Part shown: piece by piece, positions 1-7,702 of the stretch
How positions within the stretch are numbered: position 1 is the stretch's first letter
Layout: each line of letters opens with the position of its first letter
Assembly: GCF_002563775.1 (NCBI RefSeq)
Contig: NZ_PDJO01000001.1
Location: 3,598,501-3,662,500 of the forward strand
Reading direction: 5' to 3'
Length of the DNA stretch: 64,000 bases
DNA from: Thioclava sp. ES.031
Lineage (GTDB): Bacteria > Pseudomonadota > Alphaproteobacteria > Rhodobacterales > Rhodobacteraceae
The notes under the pieces: model-generated
Databases searched by the model: none
The model's input: the letters and a program-made list of their open reading frames with translations, nothing else
What the model was told of the DNA's origin: nothing
Made by a program: the position numbers and the translations under genes

Positions 1-91
1 TGCCCGCATAGGTCGGCATCAGCCCGATATGGACGTAAGGCCCTGCGGTCTGCGACGGGGTTTCTTGAAGCGTTTCGAGTTTCTGGACCAT
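1..91 (-). CDS. pcaG: Protocatechuate 3,4-dioxygenase alpha subunit, N-terminal part (runs off window)
   Basis: Only the first 30 codons are inside the window. They begin MVQKLETLQETPSQTAGPYV, the typical start of the alpha subunit of the intradiol dioxygenase that cleaves protocatechuate to 3-carboxy-cis,cis-muconate. The ATG lies one base after the pcaH stop codon and a GGAGG sits just upstream inside the 3' end of pcaH, so the two subunits are translationally coupled. The alpha subunit carries no iron ligands in known enzymes; those are in PcaH. Confidence 0.9.
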   Translation of the reverse strand, partial: MVQKLETLQETPSQTAGPYVHIGLMPTYAG

Positions 92-92
92 A

Positions 93-821
93 TCACATGC
101 CCTCCAGCTTGTTTTCGAACATGGTCTGGCGGCGGCCCCGCAGCACGATGTCGAATTTGTAGGCGAGGAAATCGAGCGGGCGCGAATGCGCCAGATCGAG
201 CGGCGCGACCAGCCGGTCGAGCTGCGATCGCGACTTGATCGTCGCCGCGATCGGGCAATGGTCGATCAGCGGATCGCCTTCGAAATACATCTGGGTGATC
301 AGCCGCTGGCCGAAGCTGTGACCGTAGACCGAAATGTGGATATGCATCGGACGCCAGTCATTGCCGCGGTTCGGCCACGGGTAGGCGCCGGGACGTATCG
401 TGAGGAACTGGTAATAGCCGTTCTCGTCGGTCATCGTGCGCCCGCAGCCACCGAAATTCGGATCGAGCGGCGCGAAATAGGTGTCCTTCTTGTGCCGGTA
501 GCGGCCGCCCGCATTGGCCTGCCAGATCTCGATCAGCGTGTTGGGCACCGGACGCGCATTCTCGTCGAGGACACGGCCATGCATCATGATCCGTTCCCCC
601 ACCGCAGGCGCCGCTCCCTTGGTCCAGTTCAGGATCAGGTTGTTGTCGAGCGCACCGAAGCGGTTGTGCCCGAAGGTCGGCCCGGTCTCTTCGGAGGGGC
701 TGCTCTCCATCGACAGCAGCGGCAGGTTGGGCGAGCGCGACACGCTCGTCTTATAAGCCGGATCATAGGGGGTCGGGTGGATCGCGCGGTTGCGCGGGAT
801 CAGGGGGCCTAGGTCATTCAT
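93..821 (-). CDS. pcaH: Protocatechuate 3,4-dioxygenase beta subunit
   Basis: A 242-residue intradiol ring-cleavage dioxygenase subunit of the normal family length. The non-haem Fe(III) ligands are visible: Tyr108 in GGRYRH, Tyr147 in PGAYPW, and His160/His162 in MHIHIS. With PcaG it opens protocatechuate in the beta-ketoadipate pathway in the cytoplasm. I chose the ATG at 821 because GGAGGAGA lies about 7 bases upstream; an in-frame ATG at 845 would lie inside the pcaC remnant. The ancestral pcaC frame overlaps this start by 8 bases, the usual coupling in pca operons. Expression is probably driven from the PcaQ-controlled promoter at about 1278-1315. Confidence 0.95.
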   Translation of the reverse strand: MNDLGPLIPRNRAIHPTPYDPAYKTSVSRSPNLPLLSMESSPSEETGPTFGHNRFGALDNNLILNWTKGAAPAVGERIMMHGRVLDENARPVPNTLIEIWQANAGGRYRHKKDTYFAPLDPNFGGCGRTMTDENGYYQFLTIRPGAYPWPNRGNDWRPMHIHISVYGHSFGQRLITQMYFEGDPLIDHCPIAATIKSRSQLDRLVAPLDLAHSRPLDFLAYKFDIVLRGRRQTMFENKLEGM

Positions 822-1096
822 CGGCGGTCTCCTCCATTTCCGCATAGGTCTGTTTGGCGAGTTTCAAAGCGTGGTTGGCGCGCGGTGGACCGGACATCCA
901 TCGGGACTTCGTCAAAGTTACCGGTCGCGGCGAACCGCGCCAAGGTCAGCATTGAGCGCGCGCGCTGGTCGATCCGGTCCGAAGTATCCTGAAACGGCTC
1001 GTCGAGTGACGTGCGCACGGCTGCGGCGCGGTTCACATGCGGATGGCCCAGAATGGTGCGGCGCAGCTCCATGCCTTTATCGAGACGGTCTTTCAT
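814..1096 (-). pseudogene. pcaC: 4-carboxymuconolactone decarboxylase remnant, internally deleted and frameshifted
   Basis: The first about 65 codons match PcaC (start MKDRLDKGMELRRTILG, later RSMLTLARFAATGNFDEVPM). After FQD about 12 residues of the usual W-containing helix are missing in frame. After EVPM about 20-25 residues, including the usual HVAIYAG segment, are gone and the frame shifts. The true C-terminus (PPRANHALKLAK then QTYAEMEETADE) continues in another frame to a TGA at 814-816 that overlaps the pcaH start. Read without correction, the frame gives an unrelated arginine-rich tail of 92 residues in total. Family members are about 125-130 residues. PcaC converts 4-carboxymuconolactone to the enol-lactone; this copy is unlikely to work. 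Confidence 0.8.
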
Positions 1097-1233
1097 TCAA
1101 GGGATCCTTTCGACACAGGCAGCAAACGCGCCAGCTCGGATGCACGACTGCGCAATGAATACGGCCCGGCCGTCGCACAGTGCCGCGTTTCGAGACTGCA
1201 AACTGCAACCGGATGGGGCGTGGTTACCTGCAT
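1093..1233 (-). CDS. 46-codon frame in the position usually held by pcaD; probable deletion remnant
   Basis: A strong ribosome site (AGGAGG, 5 bases before the ATG at 1233) opens a 46-codon frame beginning MQVTTPHPVAVC. It ends in a TGA overlapping the pcaC ATG, so translation signals of an operon-leading gene are intact. In related bacteria this slot holds pcaD (enol-lactone hydrolase, about 260 residues). I see no alpha/beta-hydrolase motif here. Because pcaC next door also carries deletions, I infer a collapsed pcaD, but I cannot show homology; a leader peptide is the alternative. Confidence 0.3.
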   Translation of the reverse strand: MQVTTPHPVAVCSLETRHCATAGPYSLRSRASELARLLPVSKGSLE

Positions 1234-1277
1234 GGATCCTCCTGCCTCAGGTATACGCTGGCGGGCAGCGCGTAGAA

Positions 1278-1315
1278 ATTATATTATTCATCGCCTGACT
1301 TAACTTCAGGGTTAT
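1278..1315 (-). promoter_or_regulatory. pca operon promoter with PcaQ-type operator
   Basis: On the minus strand ATAACC-CTGA-AGTTAA (1315 to 1300) matches the PcaQ box ATAACC-N4-GGTTAA known from Sinorhizobium at 11 of 12 arm positions. A perfect TATAAT -10 element lies at 1283-1278, with the operator covering the -35 position. The operator also covers the spacer just before the pcaQ TTG start, so it could autoregulate pcaQ as well as activate the pca genes. Confidence 0.65.
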
Positions 1316-1318
1316 GCA

Positions 1319-2233
1319 TTGCTCGATCCCCTTCTCCGGCTACGCCATCTGCGCGTGTTTCTCGAGACCGCCCGGCGCGGGTCGCTTTCGGCAGCGGCCG
1401 AGGCGCTGCATGTCAGCCAGCCCGCCGCCTCCAAGACGATACGCGAGCTTGAGGAGCTGCTTGGCGCCGCCTTGTTCGATCGCACGGGGCGGCGGCTGGT
1501 TCTGACCCCCGCGGGCAAGATTTTCGCCACCCGCGCGGGCGCGGCGCTTGCCGATCTGGAAGAGGCGCAGCGGCTCGTCGTGTCTCCGCCCGCTCCGCGC
1601 CCGAAACTCGCGCTCGGCTTGCTTCCAACCGCTGCGGGGGCGCTGGCGCCGCGCGCCGTCATGGCCTTCAAAGAGGCCCATCCCGACTGCCTCCTGCGTG
1701 TGGCCACCGGGCCGAACTGGCTGCTGCTGTCGCAACTGCGCGAACGCAGCCTCGACCTCGTGGTCGGGCGAATGCCGCCTGAGGGCAATATCGAGGGGCT
1801 GGTCTTTCGCCAGTTGTTCTGGGAGCGGGTCCTGCCGGTGGTGCGCCCCGGCCACCCGCTGCTGCGGTCCGACTGGTCGGTGGGCGAGTTGGCGCGCCAC
1901 CCGCTGATGCTGCCGCCCAAAGGGGCGATGATTGCCGGTCAGGTGCACGCCTGGCTGCATTCGGTCGGGCTCAGCGACCCCGGCCCCGAATACGAGAATG
2001 TCTCGCATGAATTCGGCCGCGCGATCGTTCAGGGCACCGATACGGTCTGGTTCATCTCCGAAGGCGTGGTCCGCGACGAGATCGAGTCCGGGTCGCTGGC
2101 GGTGCTGCCCCTGCGCCATGCGCCGCTGGGCGGGCCGGTCGGGATCACCCTGCGCGGCACCACCCAGCCGGGGCGCGAGTTGTCGGCATTGATCGACGCG
2201 CTCGAGACTGCCGCGACCGGCATGGGCGGGTGA
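1319..2233 (+). CDS. pcaQ: LysR-type regulator of the protocatechuate (pca) operon
   Basis: A 304-residue LysR-family protein. Residues 1-65 form the winged helix-turn-helix (SLSAAAEALHVSQPAASKTI is the HTH). The rest is the periplasmic-binding-like effector domain, with PcaQ-like segments such as VLPVVRPGHPLL and SHEFGRAIVQGTDTVWFISE. It is divergent from pcaHG, the standard pcaQ arrangement; PcaQ activates the pca genes when a carboxymuconate-pathway intermediate binds. The start is a TTG at 1319 preceded by AGGG; no ATG fits in frame. The PcaQ-type box ends 3 bases before this start. Confidence 0.88.
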   Translation: MLDPLLRLRHLRVFLETARRGSLSAAAEALHVSQPAASKTIRELEELLGAALFDRTGRRLVLTPAGKIFATRAGAALADLEEAQRLVVSPPAPRPKLALGLLPTAAGALAPRAVMAFKEAHPDCLLRVATGPNWLLLSQLRERSLDLVVGRMPPEGNIEGLVFRQLFWERVLPVVRPGHPLLRSDWSVGELARHPLMLPPKGAMIAGQVHAWLHSVGLSDPGPEYENVSHEFGRAIVQGTDTVWFISEGVVRDEIESGSLAVLPLRHAPLGGPVGITLRGTTQPGRELSALIDALETAATGMGG

Positions 2234-2324
2234 TCGCGACGGCGCGATGATGTGGATCGGCTCGGTCAGTCCGTGTCTGCGTTGGGCACTGGCGGAGCCG
2301 TTCGTGAACCTCCAGCTTGCGCCT

Positions 2325-3056
2325 TCAGTGCTTGTAGGTCGTCAGCGAGACTTGGTAGCCATCGAGCACACCCTGCACCTGCGTGTCCGCAGCTAGCGGT
2401 TTCGGACCGATGCGGGCGCCTGTGACCACGTAGTGATCCGCCCGCAGCCCCGGGCCGATCACCGAGGCGCGTTCGGCAAGGAAGCTGAGGAAGCTCACGA
2501 TCTCGGAGAACGACATGCCTGCGGCCATCGCGGACGGGTCTGCGGGCGTGCCGATCGAAAGCGGCAAACGCGACAGGTCGCGCGCTCGCCAATCCGGGAT
2601 TTCGTCGCCAAGAATGATTGCCTGGTTCGAAAACCGATCCGCCATCTGGGCAATCGGCGGCTGGGTCTCGCGCGCGGTGAAGCGCGATTGCAGCAGCTCG
2701 AAAGCGATATGCAGGCCGCCGATCGCCTCGAAAATCTCTACCGGCTTGGCCTCGGGCGCGATATCGGCGCGCAGTCGTACGGCGATCTCCAGTTCAATCC
2801 GCGCATCGGGCGCTACGGGAAGGCTTGCGCCCGAAGAATGGATTGCCGCTGCCAACACCGGCGCGCAGGACAGGTCGCGGCCTCCCAGAAGCGCGTGCTT
2901 CCACCCGCCCACAGGGCCGAGATGGCGCAGACTCTCGGCCTGCACCGCATAGGCCTCCGCCGGAAATCTCGGCAACGCCGTCAGCCCATCGAGCGTCTCC
3001 CCGGCATGCGCCGCGGCCAGCGCCTCTCCGGCGCTCGCGATCTCGTCAGGATGCAT
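2325..3056 (-). CDS. Fumarylacetoacetate hydrolase/2-keto-4-pentenoate hydratase family protein
   Basis: A 243-residue protein resembling the MhpD/2-hydroxypenta-2,4-dienoate hydratase group of the FAH fold. Visible family segments are GPVGGWKHALLG, the acidic ELEIAVRL stretch that supplies metal ligands in this family, and the C-terminal DTQVQGVLDGY region. The start at 3056 has GGGGAGG about 10 bases upstream; a longer frame to 3122 lacks such a site. Hydratases of this type act in meta-cleavage pathways, not in the protocatechuate 3,4-branch next door, so the substrate is open. It reads convergently toward pcaQ with no obvious operon partner. Confidence 0.75.
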   Translation of the reverse strand: MHPDEIASAGEALAAAHAGETLDGLTALPRFPAEAYAVQAESLRHLGPVGGWKHALLGGRDLSCAPVLAAAIHSSGASLPVAPDARIELEIAVRLRADIAPEAKPVEIFEAIGGLHIAFELLQSRFTARETQPPIAQMADRFSNQAIILGDEIPDWRARDLSRLPLSIGTPADPSAMAAGMSFSEIVSFLSFLAERASVIGPGLRADHYVVTGARIGPKPLAADTQVQGVLDGYQVSLTTYKH

Positions 3057-3245
3057 GATGTGCGACCTCCCCTCCCCCAGCATGACCTCGCGCGGGGTGA
3101 TCGCGCGGGGATACCGAACCACGTAGTTTGCATAGCGTGCACCGTCGAGTGGTGTCGCCTGCTGCAGTCGTATCGTTGGCCGGAACGGGCTCGGAGAGCG
3201 GTAACTTCTTGTTGAGGTGGCCCGCCGCGGGGCCAGCCCGAGACC

Positions 3246-4553
3246 CTAACGGTAGTGTTTCTGCGTCATGTCGAAGGCGCCGCGCTTCAGATCCATCTTG
3301 AAGAACTTGTGGTCACGCTTGAGCCGCTTGACCGCCTCGCGCCCGAAACACAGCAAGTCGTCAACGAACAGGTCGAAGGGCTGCATCGCCTCGATGATGC
3401 GCGGCTCGATCCGGTAATCCAGCTCGCCCGCATCGTCGGAGCGCGCATGGGCCTGCGCCAGCGCCTGACCGCAGGCATGGGCATAGTCGCGCCAGCTGCC
3501 CTTCGACAGATCGTCGAGGTCGATATCGTCGCGGAAGGGCGCGCGCTCGCGCGACATGAAGCTCATCTCGTCGATCTCCACGCTGACGTAGAACACATCG
3601 CCCTGCGCCAGATGGACCCGCTGGCCATGCGCGATCCGGTCGCCCTTGTCGCCGACGACGAAATCATTCTCCGGCACGAGGCCTTCCAGCGCGGATTGGC
3701 GGGCGCGCTTGAACTCGATGATCAGATCGTCGCTCGCATCCTTGCTCGGCCCTTCGATCAGGCAATAGTAGCGCGGCAGCCCCAGCGACGCCGTGCCCTG
3801 CCCGTGCCGGATGCAGACATCCTTCACCTTCAGCTCACCCGCGCGACCGCCCGGATCGATCCCGTTCTGTTTGGCCACGTCATTGATGTACGCCTGAAAC
3901 TCCGAGATCCGGCTGGAGATCGGCGTCAGCTCGTCATTCGCCCGAAAGCCCCGCCCGGTCTCGTTGAGATAGCGTTCCCAGAGCCATTTCTTCCGGCTCT
4001 TGCGCGCCTTCTTGAACATCCGCTGGATCACCTTCGGGCTATTGTCGGGGCGCATCTGCTGGCTCGCCTCCTTGTCGTGGCGCGCGTAGAACTCCATCCC
4101 GTCGCGATAGCCCTCGACGAATTTGCGCACGATCTTCTCGCGGTGCTTTTTCTTCTGATCGCCCTCTTCCTTGGCCGCGATCAGGAAGCCCGTGATCCCG
4201 CGCTTCAGGTCCCAGGTAAAAGGCCCGTAGAGCACGTCATCGAAATCGTTCACGCCGAAGATCGGCACGTTATCGGCGTTGGGCATGATCCCGAAATTCT
4301 CGGGGTGGACGTCCCCGAGCGCCAGCACCGTCGGCATCCGCTCATCCTCGCCCAGCATGTCGCGGTGGAACAGAAGCGAGGTGCCGCGGAAGAAGGAGAA
4401 CAGCGAATCCGCCAGTTCCTCGAATTTCTCGCCCGCGCCCTCGGCCTTCTCGTCGATACGCACCGCGTGGTCCTCGATGATCGTCGAGCGCACATGCAGG
4501 CGACGCGCGAGCCCCGTCAGATCGCCCGGACGCATCACGCAGGGGTATTTCAC
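3246..4553 (-). CDS. DUF2252 family kinase-like protein (5' end displaced by a probable frameshift)
   Basis: A 435-residue frame with the hallmarks of DUF2252: SFFRGTSLLFHRDM, ALGDVHPENFG and NDFDDVLYGPFTWDLKR. The GDVHPENF and DFDD pair resembles the catalytic loop and metal site of aminoglycoside-phosphotransferase-like kinases, but no substrate is established for the family. As read, it would start at a GTG at 4553. A one-base insertion near 4565 would join it to a 5' frame starting at an ATG at 4684 with a proper AAGGAG site, giving ...VEALAEAYVKYPCVMRP... and 479 residues. The core domain is intact either way. Confidence 0.85.
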   Translation of the reverse strand: MKYPCVMRPGDLTGLARRLHVRSTIIEDHAVRIDEKAEGAGEKFEELADSLFSFFRGTSLLFHRDMLGEDERMPTVLALGDVHPENFGIMPNADNVPIFGVNDFDDVLYGPFTWDLKRGITGFLIAAKEEGDQKKKHREKIVRKFVEGYRDGMEFYARHDKEASQQMRPDNSPKVIQRMFKKARKSRKKWLWERYLNETGRGFRANDELTPISSRISEFQAYINDVAKQNGIDPGGRAGELKVKDVCIRHGQGTASLGLPRYYCLIEGPSKDASDDLIIEFKRARQSALEGLVPENDFVVGDKGDRIAHGQRVHLAQGDVFYVSVEIDEMSFMSRERAPFRDDIDLDDLSKGSWRDYAHACGQALAQAHARSDDAGELDYRIEPRIIEAMQPFDLFVDDLLCFGREAVKRLKRDHKFFKMDLKRGAFDMTQKHYR

Positions 4554-4684
4554 ATAGGCCTCGGCAAGGCCTCGACGCGGCTCTGGAGCTGTTCGACGGG
4601 CGCGACCCGGGCGGCCTTGCGCGACCGCTTCGGGCTTTGTGCCTTCGAACTGGAGGATTTCGGTTTGTTATTGCCGTCGGCCAT
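4553..4684 (-). other. Displaced N-terminal reading frame of the DUF2252 gene
   Basis: ATG at 4684 with AAGGAG 8 bases upstream opens MADGNNKPKSSSSKAQSPKR and runs 43 codons to ...RVEALPRPM-stop, the TGA overlapping the GTG of the downstream frame. Adding one C at GAGGCC|TTGCC turns the end into VEALAEAYVKYP, in frame with the DUF2252 core. I therefore read this as the true 5' end of that gene, separated by a single-base loss (mutation or base-calling error). Confidence 0.65.
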
Positions 4685-4767
4685 GGGAGGGGCTCCTTTT
4701 CGGGGTTCGCTCTCCTAACGGAAAGGCGGGCGAAGGCGTTCCGAAAAACCGGCGTGAGCCCCTTGGA

Positions 4768-5703
4768 TCAGGGCGTGTATTCCCCGCAGAGCGAACGCGT
4801 AAGGCGTGCAGCCCGCGCCTGCGGGTCGTCGAGCGAGAGGACATGGGAAAGCTTGGTATAGGCCGCCTCCGGCGTCATGTCGCGCCCGTCGATCACGCCG
4901 TGATCGCGCAGGATCGCCCCCGCCGCATAGGTGCCAAGCGCCATGCCGCCCTCGGGGCATTGGCTGACCGCGATGACAGGGATCGCGCGGGCCTGCGCCG
5001 TGGCGAGCGCTGAGCGCACGCCGGGCGTGTCGGGCGCAGTGCCAGAGCCGTAGCAGCGCAGCACCAGACCGTCGCAGGTCTTGGCAGCATGTGCGAGAAG
5101 GCTCTCCTCCGCCCCCGGCGCGACGGCCAGAACGGCGATCCGGGCAGGCAGGATCGGGTGGCGCGTCAGGCGCTCCCCCGGCTGGCGAGGCGGGATGTCG
5201 GAGGGATCGGCGGCAAAGGCGTCGAAGGCGCGCGAATGGCTCTTGCGGACCCGCGCGCCGTGCAGCAGGCGTCCGGCGAATTGCACCCAGACGCCGGGCT
5301 CCGCCTGCCCCGCCGCCGCGATCGCGTCGCGCAGGTTGCGCGCGCCGTCATTGCCCTCGACCGACAGCGGCAGCATCGAGCCGGTCACGATCACCGGCTT
5401 GCTCAGCCCTTCGAGCGCGAAGCACAAAGCCCCCGCCGTATAGGCCAGCGTATCGGTGCCGTGGGTCACGATCACGCCGTCGCAGCGGTCGTGATGCGCG
5501 GCGATGGTCTCGGCGATCCGGTTCCAGTCGGCGGGCGTGGCATTGGCGCTGTCGATCAGCGGATCGAGGCGCAGGGTCTCGACCGCGCGCCCTTCGGGCA
5601 AGGTGGCGAGAAACGCCTCGACCACGCCCTGTTGCGGCACGAAGCCCGCGTCGGAGGCGACCATGCCGATGGTGCCGCCCGTATGGATCAGCAGCAGCGC
5701 CAC
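4768..5703 (-). CDS. ansA: L-asparaginase (type I/II family)
   Basis: A 311-residue asparaginase hydrolysing L-asparagine to aspartate and ammonia. Both active-site signatures are present: the nucleophile loop HTGGTIG at 7-13 and HGTDT at 81-85. GSMLPLSVEGNDGARNL is the typical third conserved block. There is no signal peptide, so the cytoplasmic form is likely. The start lies only 10 bases after the bioY stop on the same strand, making it the probable last gene of the bioM-bioN-bioY transcript, an unusual partnership. Downstream there are 83 bases before the DUF2252 gene. Confidence 0.9.
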   Translation of the reverse strand: MALLLIHTGGTIGMVASDAGFVPQQGVVEAFLATLPEGRAVETLRLDPLIDSANATPADWNRIAETIAAHHDRCDGVIVTHGTDTLAYTAGALCFALEGLSKPVIVTGSMLPLSVEGNDGARNLRDAIAAAGQAEPGVWVQFAGRLLHGARVRKSHSRAFDAFAADPSDIPPRQPGERLTRHPILPARIAVLAVAPGAEESLLAHAAKTCDGLVLRCYGSGTAPDTPGVRSALATAQARAIPVIAVSQCPEGGMALGTYAAGAILRDHGVIDGRDMTPEAAYTKLSHVLSLDDPQARAARLTRSLCGEYTP

Positions 5704-5713
5704 GCCGCGTCCC

Positions 5714-6259
5714 TCAGTTGCGCGACAGGACGCTGGAGGGCCGGGCGCGCGCCAGCGACACGGTGAGCGCCGCGACGACCGCCGCCTTGATCAGATCGCC
5801 CGGAATGAAGACCAGCATCAGCGAGGTGCTCTCGATCAGGCTCTTGCCAAGCGCGAGCGACAGCCCGACGATCCCCATCGCGTAGGACAGCACGATCCCG
5901 CCAAGGATCGCCCCGACGAAGACCGACGCGCCCAGCGGCACCGAGCGCCACTTCTCGACGATGAAGCCGGTCAGCCACGCCGCCAGCGGCCAGCTGAACA
6001 GGAACCCGCCCGTCGGGCCGAAGAAGACGCCAAGCCCGCCGCGACCGCCTGCGAGCAGCGGCAGCCCCACGGCCACCAGAAGCAGGAACAGCAGAACCGC
6101 GAGCGCACCGCGCTTCGAGCCCAGCACCGCCCCGGCCAGCATGATGCCAAGGCTCTGCGCCGTGATCGGCACCCCGAAGCCCAGCGTGATTTTCGGGATC
6201 AGCGCCAGCACTGCAATCAGGGCCGCAAACAGCGCGATCAGCGCGACATTCTTTTCCAT
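5714..6259 (-). CDS. bioY: Biotin transporter substrate-binding (S) component BioY
   Basis: A 181-residue six-helix membrane protein of the ECF transporter S-component class. The family blocks PITAQSLGIMLAGAVLGSKRG, GGRGGLGVFFGPTGGFLFSWP and the C-terminal FIPGDLIKA are plain. It captures biotin in the inner membrane and works with BioM and BioN. The start at 6259 (MEKNVALIAL) has GGGAG about 8 bases upstream, and the bioN stop is 1 base before this start. The three genes form a tight bioM-bioN-bioY operon. Confidence 0.95.
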   Translation of the reverse strand: MEKNVALIALFAALIAVLALIPKITLGFGVPITAQSLGIMLAGAVLGSKRGALAVLLFLLLVAVGLPLLAGGRGGLGVFFGPTGGFLFSWPLAAWLTGFIVEKWRSVPLGASVFVGAILGGIVLSYAMGIVGLSLALGKSLIESTSLMLVFIPGDLIKAAVVAALTVSLARARPSSVLSRN

Positions 6260-6260
6260 C

Positions 6261-6875
6261 TCAAGTCTCCCTCTCGGATGTGAGCCCTCCTCGGGCCCGT
6301 AGCGCATCGCCGACATGGTCGGCATCGTCAAGCGCAAGAAGTGTAAAGGGCAGCACCAGCCGCCAGCTTGGCCGCCGGGTGGCGCGGGCACGCCAGCTCT
6401 CGGTGAGGCGCCCGCCCTTGTTGGTCAGCACCGGCACCATGCGGATCACCAGCGCGATTGCGATCTCCAGCGCGGCGGTCGACAGCCCGAAGCGACGCAA
6501 CGGCGTCGTCAGCCAGCGCACGACCGCGATCATATCACTCAGCCGCGTCGTCATCGACACGAGGTTCGCCAGCGCCACGGCCGAGATCATCCGCATCACG
6601 ATCACCGCGCCCTGCGCCAGCTCGCCGATCACGACCTGCCAGATCGCGACGATCACGATGAAGGGCCAGAGCAGTTTCAGCGCCGCCAGACCCGCGCGCA
6701 GGAAGGCGCGGCCCGGCAAGGCATAGGCGATCGCGATCGCCGTGACGACGCCCGCAAGGATCAACGGTTTTTCGATATAGAACAGGCCCACGGTCGCCAC
6801 GCAGAGCGCTGCAAGTTTCAGACCCGCAGGCCAGTCATGGGCGGCTGTCTTAACGGGAGAGCTGAGCGATATCAT
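6261..6875 (-). CDS. bioN: ECF transporter transmembrane (T) component BioN
   Basis: A 204-residue inner-membrane coupling protein. It shows the two Ala-Arg-containing cytoplasmic motifs of EcfT proteins (SWRARATRR near 165 and DALRARGG near the C-terminus), which dock onto the ATPase BioM. Several hydrophobic helices span the first two thirds. It overlaps the 3' end of bioM by 26 bases, and bioY starts 1 base after its stop, so the three are co-translated. Confidence 0.92.
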   Translation of the reverse strand: MISLSSPVKTAAHDWPAGLKLAALCVATVGLFYIEKPLILAGVVTAIAIAYALPGRAFLRAGLAALKLLWPFIVIVAIWQVVIGELAQGAVIVMRMISAVALANLVSMTTRLSDMIAVVRWLTTPLRRFGLSTAALEIAIALVIRMVPVLTNKGGRLTESWRARATRRPSWRLVLPFTLLALDDADHVGDALRARGGLTSERET

Positions 6876-7596
6876 CGGCCTCTCCCGCGCGGGTCATCTC
6901 TTCGACGTAGGCGGGCAGCACCTCGCGCGCCGCGCCATGCATCCGCAGCCGTCCTTGGTCGAGCCAGAGGATTTCGTCGTAATGCTCCAGCTCGCGCGGG
7001 TCATGCGTCACCTGCACCAGCGTCCCGCGATAGAGCGTCAGCGCCCGGCCCAGCTGCGCCTTGGTCGGGATGTCGAGGCCCGAGAACGGCTCGTCGAGGA
7101 TCAGCAGGTTCGGAGCCATCGCGCTCACCGCCATCAGGCACAGAAGCTGCTTCTGGCCCTGGCTGAGCGTCGTCACATAGGCATCGCGCCACGCCGCCTT
7201 GCCGAACTGCTCCAAGGTGCGATCGGCCGCAGCTTCGGCCTCGGGCTTCTTCATTCCCTGCTGACGCAGCCCGAAGGATATCTCTTCTATCACGGTCGGG
7301 AAGATGATCTGATGATCGGGGTTCTGGAACAGGATGCCGACCTCGTGCAGCGCGGCCTTCCGGTCCGCGGCCAGATCGTGGCCGTTGATCCGCAGGCTGC
7401 CCCGGCTCGGCGCGATCAGCCCCGCCATCAGCCGCGACAGGGTGGATTTGCCCGACCCGTTGCGCCCCACGACGCCGATGCGGCGGGCGCGGGTCTCCAG
7501 CGAAATCCCCTCCAGCACCGGGCGACCGTCAAGATCGTGGCCGAGATCGGAAATCGCGATATGGCTCGCGGAGGATGGGGTCGCGCCGTCAGACAT
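6850..7596 (-). CDS. bioM: Biotin ECF transporter ATPase BioM
   Basis: A 248-residue ABC ATPase: Walker A GRNGSGKST, Q-loop FQNPDHQIIFP, signature LSQGQKQL, Walker B LLILDEP, and switch His in VTHDPRELEHYD. It powers biotin uptake with BioN and BioY. Three in-frame ATGs (7647, 7608, 7596) are possible and none has a clear ribosome site. I take the shortest because ABC ATPases of this class start close to the first strand (ASHIAISDLGHDLDG). The 3' end overlaps bioN. Confidence 0.92.
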   Translation of the reverse strand: MSDGATPSSASHIAISDLGHDLDGRPVLEGISLETRARRIGVVGRNGSGKSTLSRLMAGLIAPSRGSLRINGHDLAADRKAALHEVGILFQNPDHQIIFPTVIEEISFGLRQQGMKKPEAEAAADRTLEQFGKAAWRDAYVTTLSQGQKQLLCLMAVSAMAPNLLILDEPFSGLDIPTKAQLGRALTLYRGTLVQVTHDPRELEHYDEILWLDQGRLRMHGAAREVLPAYVEEMTRAGEADDIAQLSR

Positions 7597-7650
7597 GCGC
7601 CGGGTCATATACGCAGACGCGCCGCGTTTCCAGACGCCGCGCGACATAGG

Positions 7651-7680
7651 AAAAGGCGCGCGAGGTTTCCCCCGCGCGCC
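7651..7680 (-). terminator. Rho-independent terminator of the BCCT/usp transcript
   Basis: The minus strand forms an 11-bp GC stem (GGCGCGCGGGG with CCTCGCGCGCC, one G-T pair allowed) closed by a short GAAA loop and followed by TTTT. It lies 22 bases past the transporter stop and separates it from bioM. Confidence 0.85.
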
Positions 7681-7702
7681 CCTGTCTCGATAATCGGTCA
7701 GC

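Noticed and set aside
3255..4718. A 487-codon plus-strand frame opposite the DUF2252 gene
   Set aside because: Shadow composition, no family features; the minus strand has clear DUF2252 motifs.
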